A stretch of DNA of 64,000 nucleotides from Tardiphaga robiniae (GCF_013359755.1 NZ_JABMCJ010000092.1:405825-469824); one strand, 5' to 3'; shown: positions 1-9,364, counted from the first letter of the stretch. Notes: generated by a model not told the origin, from the letters alone. Numbers and translations: made by a program.

Positions 1-2
1 TG

Positions 3-287
3 GAGAGCCTTCCGGCTCGCCAGATCGACGCGGTCGTACTGCTGGATTCGCAGGACTGGATGGCGCCGGATGAAATCCGTGCGCTGTGGGACGCGATCGA
101 CCGCGCCGGCAAGGACGGCATCCGGGTGATCTTCCGCACCGCCGGTGCCGAGTCGCCGCTGGACGATCTGGAACATGCATCGCTGCGTGAGACGTGGCAG
201 CGCGATGAGGCGCGCAGTGCCGAAGGTCTGGCTGCGGATCGTTCGGGCATCTATGGCGGGTTTCATCTGTATACGCGGAAGGCGTAG
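3..287 (+). CDS. BtaA-like DUF3419 protein, C-terminal fragment
   Basis: The frame is open from the left edge, so only the last 94 residues are present. The segment LPARQIDAVVLLDSQDWM followed by a helix and a GAGKD/VIFRTAG-type strand resembles the C-terminal half of the SAM-dependent methyltransferase fold in DUF3419 proteins. That family includes BtaA, which transfers a 3-amino-3-carboxypropyl group from S-adenosylmethionine to diacylglycerol in betaine-lipid synthesis. An internal ATG at 60 is unlikely to be the true start because homology-like sequence continues upstream of it. The BtaA reaction is inferred from family resemblance only; the catalytic N-terminus is outside the window, as is any btaB partner. 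Confidence 0.7.
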   Translation, partial: ESLPARQIDAVVLLDSQDWMAPDEIRALWDAIDRAGKDGIRVIFRTAGAESPLDDLEHASLRETWQRDEARSAEGLAADRSGIYGGFHLYTRKA

Positions 288-301
288 GCGTTGCTGTCTT
301 A

Positions 302-327
302 ACCTCTCCCCGCAAGCGGGGAGAGGT
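302..327. repeat. Palindromic intergenic repeat (CCTCTCCCCGC type)
   Basis: A perfect 12-bp inverted repeat with a 2-base loop lies between two convergent genes. It belongs to a palindrome family that recurs at least six more times in this window (near 9181, 24433, 28747, 34212, 40050 and 58711). It could act as a bidirectional transcription stop, but there is no T-run. Confidence 0.75.
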
Positions 328-347
328 AAGAAGCGAGCACGTGAACG

Positions 348-1055
348 TCACACCCCCAGATAAATCTGCTGGATATACTTGTCGCCAGCAATCTCCGCAG
401 ACGTCCCCTCACGGATCGTCCGTCCATGCTCCAGCACATAGACGCGATCCGCGATCCGCAGCGTTGATGTAGCGTCCTGTTCGACGATCAGGATCGCGGT
501 GCCGTCTCTCCGGATTTGCTGGATCGAGTCGAAGATCAGCCCCTTCAGCCGCGGCGCGATGCCGACGGACGGCTCATCCAAAAGCAATAGCTCGGGCCGG
601 CCCATCAGCGCGCGGCCGATGGCTACCATCTGCTGTTCGCCGCCGGACAATGTGCTGGACTGTTGCCATTGCCGTTCGCGCAGCACCGGGAATAGCGTGA
701 AGACGCGCTCCAGGTCCTTCTCGACGTCCGCGTTGTTCTTGCGCAGGTAAGCGCCGAGCTGCAGGTTCTTCAGCACCGACAATTCCGAGAACAGTTTTCG
801 CCCCTCGGGACAGTGGCAGATGCCCTTGGCAACGACGTTATATGGCTCGATCGGATGCAAGGACGCATCCTTGAAATTCAGTGTGCCTTGCGATGCGATC
901 GAGCGCGAGATCGCTTTCAGCAGCGTGGTCTTGCCGGCGCCATTGGGGCCGAGCACGCCGATGAGTTCGCCTTTCTCGACCCTGATGGAGACGGATTCGA
1001 TCGCCAGCGCCTTGCCATAGCTGACCTTGAGATCGGCGACTTCAAGCAGAGGCAT
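348..1055 (-). CDS. livF: LivF-type ABC transporter ATPase
   Basis: This 235-residue protein is one of the two ATPases of a branched-chain-amino-acid-type (HAAT) importer. Walker A GPNGAGKT is at residues 36-43, the ABC signature LSGGEQQ at 136-142 and Walker B LLLLDE at 156-161, followed by the LivF-typical EPSVGIAP. Length is normal for LivF. It is the last gene of a five-gene minus-strand operon livK-H-M-G-F and overlaps livG by 14 bp, which suggests translational coupling. The substrate cannot be read from the ATPase; such systems also carry amides, urea and aromatic acids. Confidence 0.93.
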   Translation of the reverse strand: MPLLEVADLKVSYGKALAIESVSIRVEKGELIGVLGPNGAGKTTLLKAISRSIASQGTLNFKDASLHPIEPYNVVAKGICHCPEGRKLFSELSVLKNLQLGAYLRKNNADVEKDLERVFTLFPVLRERQWQQSSTLSGGEQQMVAIGRALMGRPELLLLDEPSVGIAPRLKGLIFDSIQQIRRDGTAILIVEQDATSTLRIADRVYVLEHGRTIREGTSAEIAGDKYIQQIYLGV

Positions 1056-1785
1056 GGGCTTCCTCCGTCTTGCCGATATAGGCTTCGATCACCTTCTCGT
1101 TCTTCACGATTTCTTCCGGTGGGCCGACGGCGATGATCTCGCCGAAATTCATCGCGATCACGCGCGATACCAATGCCATGAACTCGCGCAGCTTGTGTTC
1201 GATCAGCAAAATAGTGAGGTTCTCCTCGCGATGCAGCCTGCGGATCAACTGTGCCAGTTGTTCGATCTCGCTGCTGCCAAGCCCTGCGAAGGGCTCGTCG
1301 AGCAGCAACAGGTCCGGCCGGGTCGCCAGCGCACGGGCGATTTCGAGCCGCCGCAGGTCGCCGTAAGGCAGCGTCTCCACCGGCTCCTTGTCGCGTCCGC
1401 CGAGACCGACCTGTCCCAGCAGATAGCTGGCGCGCGCCTCCTTGTCCTTGTCCTCGCTGGCGCGCGGCGACATGCAGGCCACCAGCACGTTCTCCAGCAG
1501 GTTCATGCCGACGAAAGGCCGGGTGAGCTGGAAGGTGCGCGCCATGCCGCGATTGACCACCTTGTAGGGGGCAAGCTCGCGCACCAGTTCGCCGTTGAAG
1601 TGAATGGTGCCGGTTGTCGGCTGCATGAAGCCGGTGAGGATGTTGAACAGTGTGGTCTTGCCGGCGCCGTTGGGGCCGAGAATGCCAGTGAACTCGCCTT
1701 TCTTCAGCGTGAAGCTCGCGTTCTTGACTGCGGTCAGGCCGCCGAAGCGCTTGGTCACGCCGTTGACTTCGAGCAGGTCAGTCAT
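1042..1785 (-). CDS. livG: LivG-type ABC transporter ATPase
   Basis: This is the second ATPase of the importer (247 residues). Walker A GPNGAGKT is at 37-44, the signature region reads LPYGDLRRLEIARAL as is usual for LivG, and Walker B is LLLLDEP followed by FAGL. The C-terminal extension with an IEHKL switch-His region and the ending EAYIGK fit LivG proteins. Its start overlaps the livM stop by 4 bp and its 3' end overlaps livF, so all three are probably translated from one message. Both ATPases act on the cytoplasmic face of the LivHM membrane pair. Confidence 0.93.
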   Translation of the reverse strand: MTDLLEVNGVTKRFGGLTAVKNASFTLKKGEFTGILGPNGAGKTTLFNILTGFMQPTTGTIHFNGELVRELAPYKVVNRGMARTFQLTRPFVGMNLLENVLVACMSPRASEDKDKEARASYLLGQVGLGGRDKEPVETLPYGDLRRLEIARALATRPDLLLLDEPFAGLGSSEIEQLAQLIRRLHREENLTILLIEHKLREFMALVSRVIAMNFGEIIAVGPPEEIVKNEKVIEAYIGKTEEAHASA

Positions 1786-2711
1786 CGCAGGCGCTCCGTC
1801 AGCCGGCGCCAGAGCGGCGCGATCAGTCCATTAGGCAGGAAGAACAGGATCAGCATCAGGGTCAGCGTGTAGATCCATAGCCGGTATTCGCCGAAGCCGC
1901 GCAGCATCTCGGTGAGCAACGTCAGGAGGATCGCGGCGACGGCGGCGCCATAGATCGAACCGATGCCGCCGACATAGACCATGATGATCACCGTGATGGA
2001 GACCACGACCGAGAACAGCGGCGGTGACACCTGTAGCTGATAATGCGCATAGAGCGCGCCGCCCAGACCGGCGAAACCGGCCGAGATCATCAGCGACACG
2101 ATCTTGTAGAAGGTGACGTTGATGCCGGCTGCCTGACAGGTCGCCTCGTCGCCGCGGATCGCGCGGAGTAGTAATCCCCAATGCGACTGCGCCAGCAGCG
2201 TCAGCGCGATCACTGTGACCGCGAGAATCGCCAGCACGAACCAGTAGTAATGCAGCGGGTTCTTCATGAGGGGATCGAGGCCGTAGATGCCTTCCTCGCC
2301 GCCGGTATATTCCCAGAAGATCAGACACAGCCGCTGCAGGATCGCGGAGGCGGAGAGCATCGCCAGCGCGAAATATGGCCCGCGCAACCGCAATGTCGGG
2401 AAACCGACCAGCAGGCTGAAGGCGATGGCGATCACCACGCCGAGCGGCAGGCTGACCCACGGATTTGTCGACCAGATCGAGGACAGGAAACCGGCCGTAT
2501 AGGCGCCGGCGCCGATGAACAGCGAATGGCCGAAATTCTCGCGCCCGGTGAGGCCGGACATGAAGTCCCAGCTCGAGGCCCAGATGCCGTAGATCACGCA
2601 GACCGTGAGCACGCCGGTGAGATAGTTGCTGGCGGCGAACATGGGCAGCAGCGCGAGAAAGGCGACCACGAGGATGCCGCCTGCGATGTCTATGGGGGCG
2701 ATGCGTTTCAT
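1782..2711 (-). CDS. livM: LivM-type ABC permease
   Basis: This 309-residue hydrophobic protein shows roughly eight to ten membrane segments and the LivM-family motifs LTGRENFGHSLFIGAGAY and GGIGSIYGAAVAA. The conserved ANYLT/YGIWASSWDFMSGL N-terminus is typical. With LivH it forms the membrane channel of the importer. It starts 1 bp after the livH stop and its own stop overlaps the livG start, so it sits in the middle of a tight operon. Confidence 0.92.
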   Translation of the reverse strand: MKRIAPIDIAGGILVVAFLALLPMFAASNYLTGVLTVCVIYGIWASSWDFMSGLTGRENFGHSLFIGAGAYTAGFLSSIWSTNPWVSLPLGVVIAIAFSLLVGFPTLRLRGPYFALAMLSASAILQRLCLIFWEYTGGEEGIYGLDPLMKNPLHYYWFVLAILAVTVIALTLLAQSHWGLLLRAIRGDEATCQAAGINVTFYKIVSLMISAGFAGLGGALYAHYQLQVSPPLFSVVVSITVIIMVYVGGIGSIYGAAVAAILLTLLTEMLRGFGEYRLWIYTLTLMLILFFLPNGLIAPLWRRLTERLR

Positions 2712-2712
2712 G

Positions 2713-3567
2713 TCAGAATGCCGCCCGTCGCCCGAGGAGTCCTGACGGGCGTATCATCAGCGTGACGACGACCGCGACCAGCGACACCAGCTCGGTCCAT
2801 GACGTCGAAATCAGATAGGCGACGATGGTCTCGGAATAGCCGAGGATCAGCGACGCGATGATGCTGCCGGGGATCGAGCCAAGCCCGCCGACGATGACGA
2901 TGGCGAAGGCCTTCACCATCGGCAGCAGGCCCATGGTCGGCTGCACCGTGAGGAAGGGCGACACCAGTACCCCAGCGAGCGCCGCGGTGCCGGCGGAAAT
3001 CGCCATCACGATGGAGAAAATGCGGTTGGTCGGGATGCCCATATATTGCGCGGCTTCCGGATCCTGCGATACCGCGAGGATGGCCGCGCCGAGCCGCGTG
3101 CGCTGGATGAACAGCCAGAGGCCGAGCAGCACGAGGACACCGGCGACAAGGGCGAGCAGGCGCTGGCCGGAAATATCCACGCCGCCGATCGAGAGCTTGT
3201 CAGCCACGAAGGAAGGCACGTTGCGATATTCGGAGCCGAAGGTGATGAACAGCGCCTGTTCGACCGCGAGCGAAACGGCGAGGGTAATCATCAGCACCGC
3301 GAGCTGAGACGAGCGCAGCGGACGCACCAGAAAACGCTCCATCACCACGCCGAAGCCGGCGACGATCAGCACAGCAAGTGGTGCTGCGATGAAGAGCGGA
3401 ACGCCGAGCAGCGAGGTGAGGACATAGGCCGCATAGGCGCCGAGTGCGTAGAACGAGCCATGGGCGAGATTGAGGATGCGGGCGACGCCGAAGATCAGGG
3501 TGAAACCAACGGCCAGCATCGCATAGATGGCGCTGGAGACCGCGCCGTAGATCAGAATCTGAAGCAT
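2713..3567 (-). CDS. livH: LivH-type ABC permease
   Basis: This is the other membrane subunit (284 residues). The motifs FGVARILNLAHGSFYALGAY near residues 27-46 and GGLGSIPGSIIAS in the second half are diagnostic of LivH. Roughly eight membrane helices can be seen. It is separated from the upstream binding-protein gene by 128 bp, a usual arrangement that allows more binding protein than permease to be made. Confidence 0.92.
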   Translation of the reverse strand: MLQILIYGAVSSAIYAMLAVGFTLIFGVARILNLAHGSFYALGAYAAYVLTSLLGVPLFIAAPLAVLIVAGFGVVMERFLVRPLRSSQLAVLMITLAVSLAVEQALFITFGSEYRNVPSFVADKLSIGGVDISGQRLLALVAGVLVLLGLWLFIQRTRLGAAILAVSQDPEAAQYMGIPTNRIFSIVMAISAGTAALAGVLVSPFLTVQPTMGLLPMVKAFAIVIVGGLGSIPGSIIASLILGYSETIVAYLISTSWTELVSLVAVVVTLMIRPSGLLGRRAAF

Positions 3568-3695
3568 GAGAACCCGCTGTTGAAGACCGGACGGCGGAGG
3601 GCGAACTTCTTCGGGCTCGCTTCTCCCGTTTTCCGGCCGGCGAGGGATCGCCGGCCGCGCGGTTACGCTGCGGTCAGATGACCGCCATCAACAAA

Positions 3696-4919
3696 TCAGT
3701 TGCTCATCCAGGGCGGTGCGATCATCGGGCCGGTAGCGGCTTCCTTCGGCCAGACCACGACGCGGGCGCCGTCCTTCTGCCACTGCACGAACAGCAGGTT
3801 CTGCAGGCCCGGGCCGGTCTTCACGTCGTGTACTTCGTCGAACACCAGCTTGCCGGCGATGCCGACATGATCGGTCTTTTCAAGCTCCTTGATGACCGCA
3901 TCGGGTTCTATGGAGTTGGCGCGCTTGACGGCGTCTGCATAGACGTACACCGAGTCGTAAGCACCGATTCCGGTATAGACGGGTGCGGTGCCGAAGCGCT
4001 TCACGAATTCATCCCAGAACGGAATGGTCTTTGGCGTAAGCGGCGCGCGGATGGCGAACATGCCGACGGTTTCGGCATTGGCCTTGCCGCTGACGCGCGT
4101 GAAGAAGTCGGCATCCTGGCTCTTGACGTCGATGCCGCCGATCGGGATCGGCACCTGCGCGTCATGCCACTGCTTGACGAAGATGTCCGATGAGGCATGC
4201 GAGAGCACGACGATCAGATACTGCGCGCCGGAATTCTTCACCTTGGCGAACAGCGGTGAGAAATCCGAGGTCGAAGTGTCGAAGAATTCGGCCAGCGTCA
4301 CGTCGGTGCCGCCGTCGGTCGCGCCCTTTTTCAGGATCGGAACGAGATCCTGCACCCATTTGGCGTTCTCGCCGACGATGGCGATCTTCTTCAGGCCCAT
4401 CTCGCCTTTCAGCTTGCCGTTGATGAAGTCGACCAGCGCGCGCGCCTGATGCGCCGCGTTGATGGGGAAGGCGCGGAAGATATATTTGTAGTTCTCATAG
4501 TCTGTTTTCACCTTTGCGGTGATGGCAGGTGAGGCAGCCCCGACGCCGATATAGATCGTCTTGGCGTTGGAAATATGCGGCAGCTGGGCCAGTGTGACGC
4601 CTGACGTATAGCCGCCGATCAGCACGTTGACCTTGTCATCGGCGGTGAGCTTCTTGATTGCAGCGATGCCCTGTTCGGGATTCTCGGTCTCGTCGGCGAC
4701 AACCATTTCGAGCTTGCGGCCGAGCAATCCGCCCTTGGCGTTGATCTCTTCGATGGCCAGCTTAGCGGCGTTCTGCGTATCGCGGCCGACCTGCAACTGG
4801 ACCGACGTCGGAATGCCGATCTTGATCGGCGCTTGCTGGGCAGATGCTGGAGCAGCGGAAGCAAGGGCGCCAGCAACAATCATACTCGCAGCCGCAAGCG
4901 GCCTCAGAAATGAGTCCAT
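3696..4919 (-). CDS. livK: Periplasmic substrate-binding protein of Liv/HAAT importer
   Basis: I chose the ATG at 4919, giving 407 residues, because a Sec signal peptide follows at once (MDSFLRPLAAASMIVAGALA, cleavage near ASA-QQ at about 27) and a GGGAGAG ribosome site lies about 6 bp upstream. A longer in-frame start at 5057 would place 46 charged residues before the signal. The mature part has the type-1 periplasmic binding fold: an IKIGIPTS start, NAAKLAIEEINAKGG, VLIGGYTSG and a Tyr/Gly-rich ligand region. The ligand is unknown. The gene heads the importer operon. Confidence 0.9.
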   Translation of the reverse strand: MDSFLRPLAAASMIVAGALASAAPASAQQAPIKIGIPTSVQLQVGRDTQNAAKLAIEEINAKGGLLGRKLEMVVADETENPEQGIAAIKKLTADDKVNVLIGGYTSGVTLAQLPHISNAKTIYIGVGAASPAITAKVKTDYENYKYIFRAFPINAAHQARALVDFINGKLKGEMGLKKIAIVGENAKWVQDLVPILKKGATDGGTDVTLAEFFDTSTSDFSPLFAKVKNSGAQYLIVVLSHASSDIFVKQWHDAQVPIPIGGIDVKSQDADFFTRVSGKANAETVGMFAIRAPLTPKTIPFWDEFVKRFGTAPVYTGIGAYDSVYVYADAVKRANSIEPDAVIKELEKTDHVGIAGKLVFDEVHDVKTGPGLQNLLFVQWQKDGARVVVWPKEAATGPMIAPPWMSN

Positions 4920-5417
4920 GGTGTCTCTCCCTAGAGGCATCTGGGTCGTTGCCCGATGCTTTTTTGTGTGATCACAGACTGCCAAGTGCGGCGAGAGCAA
5001 GTCAAGGAAGATTGCGCGCAGCAACACTGTGTCGCGGATTAAATTGCGAGCATTCACAAAGCGCTTCTTGTTGCGACGCGATCACTGCTTGCATGACATG
5101 TAACGATGCTGCGGCGCGGGTGGCACATTGCAAGTTGCGAGCAGGTGCAACATGCGCATTCTCAAGTGGCCGAGTTGGGGGTGGCGTTGGGTACAGCCGG
5201 GGCTGCCAAGGGGTGGGACCGCCGACGCAGGTAATAACGGCGGTCCCGTGCCGTGCATTGAAATTCGGGGTTGGAAAGCGACTTCCGCACCCCACTGCGC
5301 GACGCGATCGACGCTATCCCAGCCGGGTTTTGTCGCAACTTAAACCAAATCTTAACCTAACCGATTAGGCTTACCTGGCCGGCTTTTCGAGCATTTTTAG
5401 TAAAGGTGGAGAATAAT
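4920..5417. other. Gene-free stretch upstream of the livK operon
   Basis: About 500 bp separate the livK start from the stop of the DUF6455 gene. It must hold the livK promoter, read leftwards, but I cannot pick a convincing -35/-10 pair. A TGGCAC...TTGC match near 5126 has the wrong spacing for sigma-54. No coding potential stands out on either strand. Confidence 0.6.
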
Positions 5418-5825
5418 CTACTCCGCAGCCCGGGCCAGCAGGGTGATGTCGTTGGCATTGGCGCAATAGTTCTCGTAGTTCGCCGCCGCCGTCTTGGCTG
5501 CGAGGTCGGCGCCGCAGGCCCGTTTGTGTGCGCAACTGGCGCAGGCGTGGCGCATCTCCATCATGTCAGGCGGCCGGATCTTGGCAATGGCGGCTTCGTC
5601 AAAACCGAGCGCACGGAGCATCTGCGGCAATTCCTCCGCACCGTTCACGCCTCTGCGCACGATCGTATCGAGATCGCTTGGCGCAAGGCCAAGCTCATGG
5701 GCCATGCGTTTGAACTCGCCGCTGTCGAGCGCACCGAGTTCGTTGAGCTGGCGACGCTGGATCAACCAGTCGCCAATGCGTTCGATGAGATTGCTGACGA
5801 CGGGATAGGGCTGGACGGATGTCAT
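5418..5825 (-). CDS. DUF6455-like cysteine-motif protein
   Basis: The ATG at 5825 gives 135 residues (MTSVQPYPVV...); an in-frame ATG 30 codons upstream adds an unlikely extension. The C-terminal half has a C-x2-C-x4-C cluster (CASCAHKRACG) followed by YCANA, the spacing I associate with DUF6455 proteins, which are small and of unknown function; a metal or Fe-S site is possible. The N-terminal half is helical with a LIERIGDWL segment. It is alone, between the livK operon and a plus-strand secreted protein gene. Confidence 0.65.
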   Translation of the reverse strand: MTSVQPYPVVSNLIERIGDWLIQRRQLNELGALDSGEFKRMAHELGLAPSDLDTIVRRGVNGAEELPQMLRALGFDEAAIAKIRPPDMMEMRHACASCAHKRACGADLAAKTAAANYENYCANANDITLLARAAE

Positions 5826-6054
5826 GGCGGTCTCCGCTGCTGAGAGTGATTGAGCGAAGGGTCTGCGCAGCAGCGCGGAGTCGCATTGCGCTGGATCAAT
5901 CGGTGGGTGCGCCATGGACGGTTAGTCTTACCGCCAGAAATGCCTGCGCCGCAGGCACTTTCCGGGGAAACTCGAGGCTGGATTCAACGTTATCCATGCT
6001 TAACTTAGAGACATTGTTAGTCCAGAAGCCGGGAACCGGCCTCAGGAGGCGTAA

Positions 6055-6444
6055 ATGAGTTGCAAGCGTTTGAGTATGATTGCGGCCGGCGTCAGTCTGC
6101 TGGCGTGCGTCGGTGCCGCGCAAGCGGACACATACAAGCCCGGCGAATTCTTGCTGCTCGACCTGCAGAAGGCCGTGCTGTCGCCGAAACTGCTGGGCCC
6201 GCCCGCGTCATTCGAGCAGGTGCAGATCCAGGCCAAGGCCGATGCGAAGGCGAATGTGAAAGCTGATCCGGCGAAGGCAGCACCGCGTCTTGTGCGCGCG
6301 CAGTCTGCGAAGCCGGTGGCACAGCGCGCCGCTGCGCAGAAGAAGGTTGCCCGTCGCAGCAATCCGCTGAACGCCAATGCGGCGGACACGCGGGTGCAGG
6401 TCTGGCCGTGCCGCACAGGTGGCATCTGCAGCTGGCAGAAATGA
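6055..6444 (+). CDS. Small exported protein of unknown function
   Basis: The 129-residue protein has a signal peptide (SMIAAGVSLLACVGAAQA, cleavage near residue 24) and then a low-complexity Ala/Lys/Val stretch (QAKADAKANVKADPAK) ending in a short CRTGGICSWQK tail with two cysteines. A strong AGGAGG ribosome site lies 5 bp before the ATG. I do not recognise the family; the composition suggests a periplasmic, lineage-restricted protein. Its stop is followed by a hairpin shared with the convergent gene. Confidence 0.7.
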   Translation: MSCKRLSMIAAGVSLLACVGAAQADTYKPGEFLLLDLQKAVLSPKLLGPPASFEQVQIQAKADAKANVKADPAKAAPRLVRAQSAKPVAQRAAAQKKVARRSNPLNANAADTRVQVWPCRTGGICSWQK

Positions 6445-6447
6445 AAA

Positions 6448-6469
6448 GGCGGCGGATTGCTCCGCCGCC
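6448..6469 (-). terminator. Hairpin terminator for the minus-strand M20 operon
   Basis: The arms GGCGGCGGA and TCCGCCGCC form a 9-bp stem with a 4-base loop. Read on the minus strand the stem is followed by TTTTC, so it should stop transcription coming from the M20 gene; on the plus strand there is no T-run. Confidence 0.65.
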
Positions 6470-6499
6470 CATTCGGTCTTCAGGCTGAGGCCTGAATGA

Positions 6500-7789
6500 T
6501 CAGGCCTTGATCTCTTCCACGCCGCACCATTCGGCGATGAACAGCGCCAGCGCCGTCGTCGTCTTCTTCAGCGAGGGCAGGTTGACGCCTTCGTCGAAGC
6601 CGTGGACGCCGCGCGAAATGCAGCCGTAGTTCAGCGTCGGCACATTGTCGAACAGCGCGTAGACGCGGCTGTCGAGATAGGCGAGCGAGATTTCCGGCTT
6701 GGGCTTCTGGCCGAACACCGCTTCATGCGCCGCGGCCAGCGTGGCTTCTGCATCAGATCCCGGCTTGAGTTCGTAGCCTTCGGCCTGGAAGCCGTTGAAG
6801 GTCACGGTCGGCGGGATGTTCGACAGGAACGGATCCTGATGTGCGAAGGCGGCGACGCAGTCGGTGATCTCCTTCTTCGCTGCTTCGGCTGTCTTGCCGG
6901 GCAGCAACGAGATGCGGAAGTCCACCTTGCACCAGGCCGGGACCGATGACGCCCAGTCGCCGCCGGCGATCTTGCCGATGTTCAGGTTGACCGGCTTCTC
7001 GATGTTCTTGAAGTGCTCGTGCTGGTCCTTGGTCGCATTCCACTTGGCTTCCAGCTTGCGCAATTCGCCGATGATGCGATAGGCGCCGTCGATGGCGTTG
7101 GCCCCGGTGCCCATGCGCTGCACATGCACCGGCACGCCGCGGACTTCGACCTGGAACCAGACGACGCCGATATTGGCGCGCGTGATCGTCTCATGCGACG
7201 GCTCCGACACCACCACGGCGTCGGCCTTGTAGCCGCGCAGATGCGTCATCAGCGCGCCGTCGCCGGTGGACTCCTCTTCCACCACCGACTGCAGATAGAC
7301 CGTTGCCGCTGGCTGCAGGCCGAGGCTCTTGAGTGCATCGAGCGCGAAGATGTTGGAGGCGCAGCCGGCCTTCATGTCGCCGGCGCCGCGGCCCTGCATC
7401 CAGTCGCCCTGGATCACGGGGTCGTAAGGCGGCGTGGTCCACATGTCGTGGGGACCTTCCGGCACCACGTCGACATGGCCCTGCATGATCAGCGAGCGGC
7501 CTTTCTCCTCGCGCGGATAATGCGTGCCGACCACGATCGGCGCAGTCGAATGCAGGTCGTCCCAGGCGCCGGCGCCGGGATGATGGCCGAGCGCGGCGCG
7601 ATCCATCTCGAAGCGCTCCATCTTGTAGCCGCGCGTTTTCATGGCGCGGAACATGAAGTCCTGCATCGTGTGTTCGTTGCCGCGGGTCGAGACGTGGCGC
7701 ACCATGTCCTGGGTGAACTTCACCTGGGCATCGAAGCCCTTGTCGACGGCAGCGATGATCTTGTCGCGAAGTGCGGGATCGAGAGCCAT
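6500..7789 (-). CDS. M20-family amidohydrolase (ArgE/DapE-like deacylase)
   Basis: This 429-residue enzyme belongs to the M20 metallopeptidase/deacylase family with two catalytic metal ions. Visible motifs are HVDVVPEG (His105, Asp107), GRGAGDMKAG (bridging Asp138) and VVEEESTGDG (catalytic and metal-binding Glu near 171-172), with the dimerisation domain between about 200 and 310. It would cleave an N-acyl or amide bond of an amino-acid-like substrate. It lies 27 bp after gabT in a minus-strand operon led by a GntR regulator, so the substrate is probably related to that pathway rather than to arginine or lysine synthesis. Confidence 0.85.
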   Translation of the reverse strand: MALDPALRDKIIAAVDKGFDAQVKFTQDMVRHVSTRGNEHTMQDFMFRAMKTRGYKMERFEMDRAALGHHPGAGAWDDLHSTAPIVVGTHYPREEKGRSLIMQGHVDVVPEGPHDMWTTPPYDPVIQGDWMQGRGAGDMKAGCASNIFALDALKSLGLQPAATVYLQSVVEEESTGDGALMTHLRGYKADAVVVSEPSHETITRANIGVVWFQVEVRGVPVHVQRMGTGANAIDGAYRIIGELRKLEAKWNATKDQHEHFKNIEKPVNLNIGKIAGGDWASSVPAWCKVDFRISLLPGKTAEAAKKEITDCVAAFAHQDPFLSNIPPTVTFNGFQAEGYELKPGSDAEATLAAAHEAVFGQKPKPEISLAYLDSRVYALFDNVPTLNYGCISRGVHGFDEGVNLPSLKKTTTALALFIAEWCGVEEIKA

Positions 7790-7816
7790 TTGTTTTTCCT
7801 TTTCTTGTGAGAGGGC

Positions 7817-9094
7817 TCAGGCAGTCAGCGCGCGTTCGAGCTTGTCCATGCCTTCGTCGAGGATTTCGTCCTGGGCGGTCAGCGGAACGAGCACGCGGAT
7901 GGTGTTGAAGTTAACGCCGCAGGACAGCAGGATCAGACCTTCTTCGGTGGCCTTCTGCGTCACCTTCTTGGTCAGTTCCGCGTCCGGCGTGTCCGAGCCG
8001 CGTTCCTTGACGATGTCGAAGGCGATCATGGCGCCGACATTGCGGATGCTGGCGATCGGCACGAGATCGTTACGCTGCTGCATCTTCTTCAGGCGCGTGG
8101 TGATGCGCTCGCCGATATGGTTGGCGCGGTCGACCAACTTCTCTTTCTCGAACACGTCGAGCACGGCCATCGCTGCGGCAATCGCCAGCGGGTTGCCGGC
8201 ATAGGTGCCGCCGAGGCCGCCCGGATCGGCAGCGTCCATGATCTTCGCCTTGCCGATCACGCCCGACAGCGGGAAGCCGCCGGCGAGGCTCTTCGCCACG
8301 GTGATGAGGTCGGGCTTCACGTCGTAATGTTCCATCGCGAACATCTTGCCGGTGCGGCCGTAACCGGTCTGCACTTCGTCGGCGATGAAGACGATTCCAT
8401 TCTCGTCGCAGATCTTGCGCAGCGCGCGCATCAGTTCCGGCGGGGCCTGGTGGAAGCCGCCTTCGCCCTGCACGGGCTCGATGATGATGGCCGCGACGCG
8501 GGCCGGATCGATGTCGGCCTTGAACAGGAAGCTGAGATACTTGAGCGATTCCTCAACCGTGACATCGAGCGGCGCGGCCGGGAACGGCACGTGCCAGACT
8601 TCCGGCATGGCTCCGCCAAAGCCCTTCTTGTAGGGGAACACCTTGCCGGTCATGGTCATGGTCATGTGGGTGCGGCCATGGAAACCGCCGGTGAAGGCAA
8701 TCACGCCGGCGCGGCCGGTGGCGGCGCGGGCCATCTTGATGGCGTTCTCGGTCGCTTCGGCGCCGGTGGTGAAGAATGCGGTCTTGGTGGCGCCGTCGAT
8801 CGGCGCCAGCTTGTTCAGGCGCTCGGCGAGGGTCACGTAGGATTCATACAGCAGCACCTGGAAGCAGGTGTGGGTGAAGTTCTCCATCTGCGCGCGCACG
8901 GCGGCCATGATGGTCGGGTGGCAGTGGCCGGTGTTGAGCACGGCGATGCCGCCGGCGAAGTCGACATAGCGCTTGCCTTCGACGTCCCAGACTTCCGCAT
9001 TCAGCGCGCGCTGCGCCGAGATCGGAGTGGAATGGCCGATGCCGCGGGGAACGGCGGCTTCGCGGCGCGCGAAGATTTCTGCGTTGGTTGGCAT
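7817..9094 (-). CDS. gabT: 4-aminobutyrate-type aminotransferase
   Basis: This class III PLP aminotransferase of 425 residues has the GabT-like start MPTNAEIFARREAAVPRGIG. The PLP-binding lysine is Lys268 in ITVAKSLAGGFP, the PLP-ring aspartate Asp239 in FIADEVQTGYGRTG, and the phosphate-binding segment TTGAEATENA is at 109-118. It transfers the terminal amino group of 4-aminobutyrate or a similar omega-amino acid to 2-oxoglutarate. Its position beside an acetylpolyamine-deacetylase-like gene and an M20 deacylase suggests it handles an amine freed by those enzymes. A related omega-amino acid cannot be excluded as the real substrate. Confidence 0.88.
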   Translation of the reverse strand: MPTNAEIFARREAAVPRGIGHSTPISAQRALNAEVWDVEGKRYVDFAGGIAVLNTGHCHPTIMAAVRAQMENFTHTCFQVLLYESYVTLAERLNKLAPIDGATKTAFFTTGAEATENAIKMARAATGRAGVIAFTGGFHGRTHMTMTMTGKVFPYKKGFGGAMPEVWHVPFPAAPLDVTVEESLKYLSFLFKADIDPARVAAIIIEPVQGEGGFHQAPPELMRALRKICDENGIVFIADEVQTGYGRTGKMFAMEHYDVKPDLITVAKSLAGGFPLSGVIGKAKIMDAADPGGLGGTYAGNPLAIAAAMAVLDVFEKEKLVDRANHIGERITTRLKKMQQRNDLVPIASIRNVGAMIAFDIVKERGSDTPDAELTKKVTQKATEEGLILLSCGVNFNTIRVLVPLTAQDEILDEGMDKLERALTA

Positions 9095-9180
9095 GCGAGT
9101 TTGTCCTTCGAGTTTTCTTGGATGTTGTTGGGTGTGGATCAGTGGATGGAGCAGGCTGCTGCGCCGGGCGCTGTAGGCTC

Positions 9181-9324
9181 CCTCGCCCCGCTCTTGCGGG
9201 GAGAGGGGTGGGGTGAGGGGCTCTTGCGATCCGCAAGTGCAGTGCGTGCGATGAGCGCCGTGCCATGCCCCTCACCCGCCGCGAAGACGCGGCGACCTCT
9301 CCCCGCGCAGAGCGGGGAGAGGTT
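9181..9324. repeat. Pair of CCTCTCCCCGC palindromes
   Basis: Two opposed copies of the palindromic unit, with CCCTCACCC/GGGTGAGGGG sequence between them, fill most of the 270 bp separating gabT from the upstream deacetylase gene. The spacer interrupts an otherwise same-strand gene set. Confidence 0.7.
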
Positions 9325-9364
9325 AAGAGAGCGCGGCGTGCTGGTGTTCACTCGATAAGTCCAA

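Noticed and set aside
5120..5145. Sigma-54-like promoter (TGGCAC..TTGC)
   Set aside because: The GG-to-GC distance is 15 and not the required 12, and the orientation points away from livK.
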